Assembly (NCBI RefSeq): GCF_001642475.1
Contig: NW_019173966.1
Coordinates: forward strand, 62,001-126,000
DNA length: 64,000 bases
Reading direction: 5' to 3'
Origin: Fonsecaea monophora
Taxonomy: Eukaryota; Ascomycota; Eurotiomycetes; Chaetothyriales; Herpotrichiellaceae
Positions 56,354-64,000 of this stretch are shown here, in pieces (position 1 is the first letter of the stretch; each line of letters starts with the position of its first letter). The notes beneath the pieces are model-generated. The model did no database searches. It saw only the letters and a program-made list of their open reading frames with translations, and had not been told where the DNA came from. A program made the position numbers and the translations under genes.

Positions 56354-58531
56354 ATGCTATCACGTCCACTCCTCCCCTGTGGGAAGCGCAAGCTCTACAG
56401 TGCTCTTGGGCCCTTCGCAGTAAAACAGTCACCCAGGAGCCGGAGTTATGCGCCGTCTTGTGTGTGTGCATTCTCACACTCGGCGTTCACAAGGCGACAA
56501 GATGACTCGAAGAAAGCTGTGCACACGACCAAGTTTGCGGAAGCACCACCCAGCAGAGCCGACAGCACCGAGGTCACCAAACCAGAGTCTATACAAAAGA
56601 ATGAAACCCTCAAAGCCGAACCAGAGCCCTCCAAGAAAGGAGCTCTCCTTTCGGAAAAGGTCGTCTCGAACAAAGAGCAACGAAAAGTTGACCTGGCCAT
56701 CATGAGGGAAATGGTACAGTATCTGTGGCCCAAGGGTGACTGGCCAACCAAGCTGCGGGTTGGGACGGCATTAGGTCTCTTGGTTGGGGCCAAGATCCTC
56801 AACGTCAATGTGCCCTTTTACTTCAAAAACATTGTGGATTCCATGAACATTGATTTCCTGGCTGTTGGAGGCACTGCCTGGACGGTGGCAGGATCGATGA
56901 TAGTGGCATATGGCGCGACTCGTATAGGCGCGACGTTGTTTCAGGAGGTGCGGAATGCTGTCTTTGCGAGCGTTGCACAGAAGGCCATCCGCAATGTGGC
57001 GCGCAACGTCTTCCAGCATCTATTACGGCTGGACCTGAATTTTCATCTATCAAGACAGACCGGTGGACTAACCAGGGCGTTGGATCGTGGCACCAAAGGA
57101 ATCAGCTTTTTGCTGACGTCCATGTTATTCCATATTTTCCCAACGGTGCTGGAGATTTCCTTGGTCTGTGGCATCTTGACATATCAGTATGGGGCGCAGT
57201 TCGCTGCGATCACGGCAGCTACAATGGTCGCATATTCGGCCTTTACTATTACTACGACGTCGTGGAGAACCAAATTCCGCAAGCAGGCCAACGCAGCTGA
57301 CAATCAGGGTGCTACGGTGGCCGTCGACACGCTAATCAACTATGAGGCGGTCAAATACTTCAACAATGAGAAGTTCGAGGTCAACAGATATGACGCCGCC
57401 TTGAAAAAGTACGAGGACGCGTCAATCAAGGTCACCACATCTTTGGCATTCTTGAACACTGGGCAGAATATGATCTTCTCCAGCGCCCTTGCAGCCATGA
57501 TGTATATGGCGGCGAACGGGGTGGCGAGTGGTTCATTGACGGTCGGAGACTTGGTCATGGTCAACCAACTCGTTTTCCAATTGTCAGTCCCGCTCAACTT
57601 CTTGGGTTCGGTCTATCGAGAACTTCGACAATCTCTCCTCGATATGGAGACTCTGTTCAACTTACAAAAAGTGAATGTGACCGTCAAAGAGGTTGCGAAT
57701 CCGAGACCGCTGGCATTGACGAAAGGCGGCGAGATCAAGTTTGAAAACGTTACCTTTGGCTACCATGCCGATCGGCTCATCCTCCGCAATCTGAGCATGA
57801 CGATACCTGCGGGCAAGAAGGTTGCCATCGTCGGACCCAGTGGCTGTGGGAAATCGACCATTCTTCGACTTCTGTTCCGGTTCTACGATGCCGACTCTGG
57901 TCAGATCCTGGTCGACGGACAGAATATCAAAGATGTGAGCCTCGACAGCTTGCGGCGGAGTATCGGTGTTGTCCCCCAAGATACACCACTGTTCAACAAC
58001 ACAATCGAACACAATATACGGTATGGAAACGTCGAAGCATCCTTGGACGAAGTCAAGAGTGCCGCGAAGCGAGCTCACATTTTCGATCTCATTGAGCGGC
58101 TGCCAGCTGGATGGAATACTATGGTTGGCGAACGGGGCATGATGATTTCCGGTGGTGAAAAGCAGCGGCTTGCTGTTGCGCGACTGATTCTGAAAGATCC
58201 TCCCCTCCTGTTCTTCGACGAAGCGACGTCGGCGCTGGATACTTATACCGAGCAGACGCTCTTGCAGAACATCAACAGTATCCTGAAGGAGAAGGGTCGG
58301 ACCAGCGTCTTTGTCGCACATCGGCTTCGCACCATTTTTGATTGCGACATCATCTTCGTCCTGAACGAAGGAAAAGTAGTTGAACAAGGCACTCACGCCG
58401 AGCTTTTGGCGCGTGAAGGCCTTTACGCTGACCTCTGGGCAGCTCAGGAAGTGTCAATTGGACAAGACATGACGCTTGAACGATCCCTGGAAGAAAAGCG
58501 ACAGAGCGAAGAAAAGGAGACCCAATCTTGA
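56354..58531 (+). CDS. ATM1: Mitochondrial ABC transporter Atm1
   Basis: Inner-membrane half-transporter that exports a glutathione-linked sulfur species for cytosolic Fe-S cluster assembly. Single exon, 725 residues. Mitochondrial presequence (Arg/Ser-rich, residues 1-45), an acidic-basic linker, six membrane helices (residues about 140-440) with the Atm1 signatures NVNVPFYFKNIVDSMN, HLSRQTGGLTRALDRGTKGI, TTSWRTKFRKQANAADNQ and LINYEAVKYFNNE, then the ATPase domain: Walker A GPSGCGKST at about 494-502, Q loop VVPQDTPLF, signature SGGEKQRLAVARL (from about 600), Walker B LLFFDEATSALD and H loop VAHRL. An in-frame GTG upstream was ignored in favour of the first ATG. Confidence 0.95.
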   Translation: MLSRPLLPCGKRKLYSALGPFAVKQSPRSRSYAPSCVCAFSHSAFTRRQDDSKKAVHTTKFAEAPPSRADSTEVTKPESIQKNETLKAEPEPSKKGALLSEKVVSNKEQRKVDLAIMREMVQYLWPKGDWPTKLRVGTALGLLVGAKILNVNVPFYFKNIVDSMNIDFLAVGGTAWTVAGSMIVAYGATRIGATLFQEVRNAVFASVAQKAIRNVARNVFQHLLRLDLNFHLSRQTGGLTRALDRGTKGISFLLTSMLFHIFPTVLEISLVCGILTYQYGAQFAAITAATMVAYSAFTITTTSWRTKFRKQANAADNQGATVAVDTLINYEAVKYFNNEKFEVNRYDAALKKYEDASIKVTTSLAFLNTGQNMIFSSALAAMMYMAANGVASGSLTVGDLVMVNQLVFQLSVPLNFLGSVYRELRQSLLDMETLFNLQKVNVTVKEVANPRPLALTKGGEIKFENVTFGYHADRLILRNLSMTIPAGKKVAIVGPSGCGKSTILRLLFRFYDADSGQILVDGQNIKDVSLDSLRRSIGVVPQDTPLFNNTIEHNIRYGNVEASLDEVKSAAKRAHIFDLIERLPAGWNTMVGERGMMISGGEKQRLAVARLILKDPPLLFFDEATSALDTYTEQTLLQNINSILKEKGRTSVFVAHRLRTIFDCDIIFVLNEGKVVEQGTHAELLAREGLYADLWAAQEVSIGQDMTLERSLEEKRQSEEKETQS

Positions 58532-60567
58532 TTTCAACAAGCCTTGACCTTGCTCACCTTGAAGCTATCGAGTTGAAAAGGGGATGCGTCTCTCGGTCCC
58601 TCCACCAGGCCAGACGCGGGGCCTAGACGTGTTTTCTTTGGAAATTTACGCGTTGGTGAGCAAAAAAAAAAAAGACTTTGTGTTCTCGCATGGTTAGGGC
58701 GTGCTAGGCAAGGATGCAACGCCTTTTGGAAGGAGAGAAATAGTGGTTAACCTTGCTTCGAGAACACTAGGCGAGATGGTGATGATCTCAAGACAAAGGT
58801 GGAGGAACTATCGAGACTATCGAGAAAGGCGCCCATTTCGTCAAAGGCTCACCATCAGCCAGGTTGCCAGGGGAGCGAGATGATGGACAGCACTGGGCAG
58901 AGACAAGTGCAGAGACAAGGACAGGGGTTCAACGAATTTCATTTTCGCACGTGGCGTCCAGACTGTGGCATCAGGTCCACTTCTTGAGAACGGCCACCAC
59001 TGCATGGAGTCTAGCGAGAAGCCCCTCCGAGTGCCGATCTCTCGATGGTGTTGGATGTCTCTCTTGGATAAGACAGGCATGGACAGGCCAACACGGGCGT
59101 GGGAAGCTCGTGGGGGAAACAACGAGTACAGAGCGCAGTTATACAGGTAGATTGGATTCCCATCTCAGGATAGACAAGCAGGACTCTCGCATCTCGTTTC
59201 AAATACTCCAGATAACATGTTCCACAAGTAGTAGGTGATCCTTGCTGCACCACATGGGCGTCGTTTGGGCTAGACCTCATGGGATGCAACTGCTCCTCGT
59301 ATAGTATTACTTGCTACTTTGTAAGGAGTACGAGGTATTCCAGACGTACTGGTACCTACCAAAAAATCACCTGCATCGACGCTAGGCACCGTGGTACCTA
59401 ACGATGGCATCTCTAGTCGGGCTCGCTAAAAGGGTCATTAGCCCGTTAAAGTGGCACCGGTGCCACCATCGAGAGCAGGTCCAACGGGGCCAAGCAGCCC
59501 TAACGTTTAACTAAAAGCCACTGAGCTTGGAAGTCTCGCAGCCCGAGAAATTGCACTTGCCACGATGCCACACTGCCCAACTCCCCTTTGATCCCATTAT
59601 CCACTTCCAAGTCAATTTGCGGCGAGACTTTGAGAGTATCACTAGGTACTGGAGGGTACAGGTACTTGTCCTCGTAGAATACTGGGGGGGGGGGCTCCAT
59701 GCTTGATAACTTGGGTCATTCGCTTGTTGGCAGACACAGTTCATCCCACAGACCTCGACCTGAGCTACTTGTACATACCGACCTCGACACCTCCCTCCCT
59801 AGACGCATTTTTTGATTTTTGCTTCTTTTTCTTGTCTGCCCAATACTCGCAAACGCATTCGCTCGTTCGTGCGAACCCTCGAATAACCTTTGATCCTACT
59901 GCATGCTTGCAACACTCCGCTCGTTTCAGAAATCCCAAGAGCTTGCATTAGGGCCCCTGTCAACCCACAAGAAACTCTGAACTTCCCGGGGAAACATCTG
60001 GCGCATCACGATATCCCATCCCGCTCGCCTACTGCCTACTACTCCTAATACTTCGACCTTTTTTTTGGGTGCACTGCACTTCGCCTGAGAAAACCGAGTC
60101 CGAAAAGCCCGAAGGAAAACTGCTCATTCGACCCAAAGGTCAGCCATTCGTTTTTTTGGCAGCGCGCGGCTGTTCACAAGACACCATCCGACCGCCGGGG
60201 CCCGCTGTTCGCCATCATTTGCTCCTCACAGAAACCCTTTCCCTCAACCCCCCCGGAACCGAAGTATCCGAACCAAAGAGAAAAAAGGGCGTGGGATATC
60301 AAGGCGCGAGCTTCCGAGCGAGCAAGGAACTCCTCCTTTATCGTCATATCAAACGGCAAACCGTGTACGAGGATTTTTTGACCTCTGAAGAACCAGGCCA
60401 CTCCAAAAGCCTGGAAGAGGAGGCAACGTCTATCCAAAGGACCAGGCCCGCCACCATAGATCAGCTTACACGAAGGCTCGACACTGCTATTTAAAAACAC
60501 CATCCTACCTGCGAAAGGGACTCGCATCACTCTCTCAAGAAGTTTAGAAAGGCTGTTCAAACACAAA
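58532..60567. other. 2 kb leader/promoter of a conserved small-protein gene
   Basis: Between ATM1 and the small gene. Contains a run of 12 or so A at about 58660-58671, a GTACC-rich patch at 59310-59400, a 16 nt palindrome at 59451-59466, a run of G at 59685-59694 and poly-T at 60060-60066. A 141-codon open frame (60069-60494) has no ATG. A long promoter is typical of regulated fungal genes. Confidence 0.5.
59451..59466. promoter_or_regulatory. Perfect 16 nt palindrome
   Basis: GTGGCACCGGTGCCAC equals its own reverse complement, about 1.1 kb before the small-protein gene and 0.9 kb after ATM1. A dimeric-regulator site is possible; no partner site nearby was found. Confidence 0.35.
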
Positions 60568-60909
60568 ATGGGTCTCTTCGACAAACTCCAAGCAAGTAAG
60601 GGTGCCCCATTCTCTCTTGACACCACTTCTCCAACCACTCCCCCAATGCATCCTTCTTGGGGAACATGCCCAACTGACCTCGTAACAGAACTGGAGCTCT
60701 ACCGTCTCGAGCAGAAATACGCGCGTCGCAAGAACCGGACGACATTCACGACGGGCGCGGTATACCAGGACGGCGAATACTTTTACACGGGCGCCGCCGA
60801 CTCGCGAAGTCCAACCATGTCGACCAACTCGACCGGCAATTCCAACAACACCTCTACAAGTAACAAGAGGAGGACGGTGCTGTGGGTGCCACCCGAGCAA
60901 CGGAGATGA
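60568..60909 (+). CDS. Conserved small fungal protein, two possible splice forms
   Basis: As an uninterrupted frame it encodes 113 residues. A clean intron at 60596-60688 (GTAAGG donor, CTGAC branch-like site, AACAG acceptor) is exactly 93 nt and free of stops, so the spliced form is 82 residues and joins MGLFDKLQA to a helix (KLELYRLEQKYARRKNRTTF). I favour the spliced form because the helix becomes continuous and the removed part is Pro/Thr-rich. TTGAVYQDGEYFYTGA and a Ser/Asn/Thr-rich linker follow, ending in RRTVLWVPPEQRR. Gly2 might be myristoylated. I know of no function. Confidence 0.75.
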   Translation: MGLFDKLQASKGAPFSLDTTSPTTPPMHPSWGTCPTDLVTELELYRLEQKYARRKNRTTFTTGAVYQDGEYFYTGAADSRSPTMSTNSTGNSNNTSTSNKRRTVLWVPPEQRR

Positions 60910-62236
60910 ATGAACAAGACAAAGTGATGACGGGCTGGTCAGCCGTTTTTCTGGTGGCCTGCCTATGCCAGACTTTTTTGAGGGAGTTTGCTTTCGTGTG
61001 AATATTCTCTTATTGTCTTTTGGGGTTTTTTTTTTAAAAATGCATAGCACCGGCGTTTTTTTTGTGTCCGGTGAAGCTTTTTTTTTTCTCTGAGTTTTGC
61101 GTGTCGATGCACTCGCTGCCTTTGAGTTTTGCGCTTCTCTTTTGTCTTTCGATGGAAGATATGTGATTTCGGAACGTCGACATTTTGGATGAGCGAGCAA
61201 GCAGGGTTACGAATGCGACCAAGCGGGAGAGGAAAGAAACGAGTGAGTGATTTGGTGGAAGAGGCTCGAGGCTAGAGGCGTGAGACTTGAGACTTTGAAG
61301 AGTCGGATCTCAGATTTGCGATTGAGAACCGTGCGAGGGGTGGTTGCTTGTCGTTCTGTTAGGAGTGGTGGTTGATCGGCCCAAAGCTCTGGCGGTGGTC
61401 TTTCAGGCAAGGCAGTCGACCGTCAGTAGCGGTGTATCATAGCATAGCATAGCATAGCTGATCCGCACTCACTTGTACTACGACATAGAGATTAGAAAGG
61501 GGAGAAAGAAAGAAGATACACTACCTACCTACATACAACAGGTTCATGCCTGTCCGCGGTACCTACTTAGTACCTACCGAGTACATACATACTTTGTATT
61601 CGATTAAATCCACACGTTCCACAGCAATGCGGCACCCCGGCTGATCTACATAATTACTGCTGATCATGTCCTGATCTGACCTATACATCATGTGTACCGA
61701 GTACATACACGCGTACCTACGTACCTACTTACTTTTCCATGCCTTGAACGTGTCCTCGGTGTCTACTACGGAGTCAAGGGGAGTACATACATACATACAT
61801 ACATGCATGTGGGGGCCACGATGATCGCTTCGTCATCTCGTCGTCATCCCGTTCATGCATGCATGCATGCATCCATATCCTCAATTGATCCCTCCTCCGC
61901 CATTTCCCAAGTGTCCGCCCTTCCGCCGTTACTTGGAAAGTTCCGTTCCGGGATAATAAAAGGCCACGAGGCCACGAGGAGGAGGCTCCCAAGGGTACAA
62001 AGGCTGATGATGATGATCACCACTCCCCACCCACCCGCTATTGCTTGCCCTCGAATTCAATCAAATATATAGATGTAGATGGACATTATAGTAAACGCAG
62101 ACAACAACAGGGTCATTTGGTTGGTACATGAATTCCTCCTATTATACGACCCCTGCTAATGATCCCATCTGTCCGTCCTGTGAGGTCCAAGTCTCCTCAT
62201 CAGTCAGACTCGAAAGACTTCTCCTCACAACTGTCC
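60910..62236. other. 1.3 kb convergent intergenic, rich in simple repeats
   Basis: Between the small gene and VAC14. Holds CATAG repeats (61438-61457), CTACC/GTACC runs (61525-61600, 61685-61735), (ACAT)n at 61784-61804 and a 19 nt GCATGC tract at 61854-61872. No gene recognised. Confidence 0.55.
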
Positions 62237-64000
62237 CTACTTCTTCTTCTCCCTGTCTTTACTCCCCCCAGCCCTGGCAATCCCGCTCGCAAATTTCCCA
62301 AACCCCCCTGCCAGACTATGACCTCGTTTATGCGGTCCAACTCGATCGTCTCCGGCGCCCACCGTCCTAGCACCAGGGCCGCCGACACCTGTTATTGCCA
62401 GCCCAGTTGCTGGCTTGACCAGCCCTGATCCGGTGCCAGTTGCGCCGACACCACTCAAAGGTCGTCCACCGTGCAGTTTATGTCCGCTTCGAAATGCATC
62501 GCCGTCGGTTACTCCACCGATACCACCATCTCGTAAACTCGCACGACTTGAGCGGCCGGCATCATCAGCCGCGCTCTGTATTGCAGAAATAGGCGTTTCT
62601 GCATCAAGTTCCCCCCTCAGAAGTCTCTCGTTTCGACGCCTCGCGCGTTCCTGGGTCTGTTTGAACTTGTCAAGCAGTTCGGGCCATTTAATCTCGTTTA
62701 CACCGACAGCGGCTGTGGCATCACGCGTTCGTGAGAGACGAGAGCTGACAGTGCTATTTAGAGCGCTGCCGGTTGTAGCGGGTAAAGAAGTCGTAGAAAT
62801 CCCCGAGACCACACTAAGGGGCCACACGATCATGTTAGATAAATGATCAACACAAAAAAGCGCTGGTTCGACAAGCATCAAAAGGAAAAGAAATGGACTC
62901 AACGTACGATGGTCTGGCTGAAGTAGGCATCGAGACCGGTGTATGTAACAGCCCTATGGCAGAGACACTGTTGAGGCGGTTTTTCAAGGCACCAAAGGCA
63001 GAGGATTGGGGGAGCAGCATGAGAAGACCGTAGAGACATTTATAAAGGTAGGGATAGCGATCGGGTTCGAGGAGTTGGAGTCGTAGATCTGTGAACTCTC
63101 AGCATTCGGAACCAAAGCAGAAGGGAAAAAGGCCTCAGAACTTACACGTAAAGACAGGACTTTCTAGTAACTGCACCAGCTTATCGATCTGGATGAGCAT
63201 GTTGACCGTCATTTCCAAGTCAGCAAATATCTGGAGTAGATTGTAGGCTTGCTCATATGCTTGGGCCAGGAGGCACAGCGAGAACGTAGCCACAGCATTG
63301 TGACACCAAGCGCGAAACAGAGCCACAAAGAACATCTGCCCCTCCTTGCTGTCCGGGTTTCGAAGCCTTTTCCTCAGCTCGGCCAGTTCAGGCGCCGTAA
63401 TGAGGTTGTTGTTGAGATTCTGAATCATGATACTCGCAAACTCGATATCTTCGTCCTTTTCGATGCAGTCGGCCAATGTCCTATAGATGCGCTCGGGTTG
63501 GAGGTTGATACACAATTGACGAATAATCAAGTTGCCCCGGATCTCCAGCAGCTTACGGTCGGTGGAGAAGAGCTGAAGCAACGCCACCATGAAGGATGTG
63601 AAGTATCCGTCTTCGCTGTTCTTGGAGATCTGTGAAAGAAGCTGCAAATCGCGTGTCACAACCGCTTCTGCCGGATCAGAAAGCGTCTTGAGCAGGGCAG
63701 GAAACGTCCCGTCATTGAAGGCAAGAACTTTCTTTGGCGCTTTTCTGTGAAGCATAATCAACCAGCTCAATGCTGCCACACGCGTCTCTTCGTGTTCGTT
63801 GAGGAACTGCAGCGTCAACGCGTTCACTGCTGCCGCGTAGTCGAGGTCAGCCATGGGTTGTGGTGACGGCGCTGCGGTAGACCGGGGAGTGACCTCCGGT
63901 GGCGACTGCTCTATCTCAGAAGACGCTTCAGGAGGAGTCTCGTTTTTACTATCCGCTTGCGAAGGCACGCTCTTGGTTGTCCCCCCTGATTGTCTTTTTT
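62237..64000 (-). CDS. VAC14: Vac14, PtdIns(3,5)P2 scaffold, C-terminal part
   Basis: HEAT-repeat scaffold of the Fab1-Fig4 complex on the vacuole membrane. The 5' part is beyond the right edge; exons here are 64000-63146, 63088-62908 and 62813-62237, about 537 residues. HEAT-type helices (TLQFLNEHEETRVAALSWLI, LLKTLSDPAEAVVTRDLQLL) lead into the conserved Fig4-binding region: GNLIIRQLCINLQPERIYRT, FVALFRAWCHNAVATFSLCL, LAQAYEQAYNLLQIFADLEM, LIQIDKLVQLLESPVFTYLR, LLEPDRYPYLYKCLYGLLML, LPQSSAFGALKNRL. The tail is Gly-rich and probably disordered (KWPELLDKFKQTQERARRRN then SGVGATGTGSG). The first 65 residues here are Pro/Ser/Glu-rich. Confidence 0.92.

Noticed and set aside
60069..60494. 141-codon frame upstream of the small-protein gene
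   Set aside because: Starts at GTG and contains no ATG, so it is neither a likely gene nor a usual upstream ORF.

Overview
The window is nuclear DNA of a filamentous ascomycete (Pezizomycotina). The evidence is intron-rich genes with short GT-AG introns of about 45-100 nt, fungal orthologues (GAA1, RBD2, YTP1, UBP8, DAM1, SPC34, RPN3, ERV25, AIM24, ATM1, VAC14), a bZIP/DUF3425 regulator, and expanded MFS and BTB families. A eurotiomycete, possibly of the black-yeast group, is my guess from gene style only. I rebuilt exon structures by reading splice sites and checking that the frame closes across each junction; lengths given are for those models. No tRNA, rRNA, CRISPR array, transposon or viral gene was found.

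Layout. 1-25 kb is mostly housekeeping: GAA1 (partial), the rhomboid RBD2, YTP1-like, a 4.2 kb gene-poor stretch, the SAGA deubiquitinase UBP8, two DASH kinetochore subunits (DAM1, SPC34) on either side of the proteasome lid gene RPN3, a 1264-residue protein with a histone-fold-like N-terminus and five copies of a short motif, and the p24 cargo receptor ERV25. 25.8-28.1 kb holds two BTB/POZ genes. 29.1-43.7 kb holds a compact set of metabolic genes: an APH-type kinase, an MFS sugar-type transporter, a cyclase-family metal hydrolase, an SDR, an acyl-CoA synthetase ending in a possible peroxisomal signal, an ACAD10/11-like acyl-CoA dehydrogenase, and a bZIP factor. 44.5-48.2 kb holds three more BTB genes. 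49.3-64 kb has AIM24, a secreted ferritin-like protein, a second MFS transporter, ATM1, a conserved small protein with an in-frame intron, and VAC14 (partial).

Main finding. The kinase and the dehydrogenase correspond to the two fused halves of animal ACAD10/ACAD11. With the acyl-CoA synthetase and SDR they match the enzyme classes of the bacterial levulinate / 4-hydroxyacid (lva) pathway. I propose that this is a fungal catabolic cluster for 4-hydroxy or 4-oxo acids or their lactones: import, optional lactone or ester opening, CoA activation, keto/hydroxy conversion, 4-phosphorylation, and elimination/isomerisation into beta-oxidation. Both divergent promoters inside the cluster carry perfect palindromes, and BTB/POZ genes lie on both sides.
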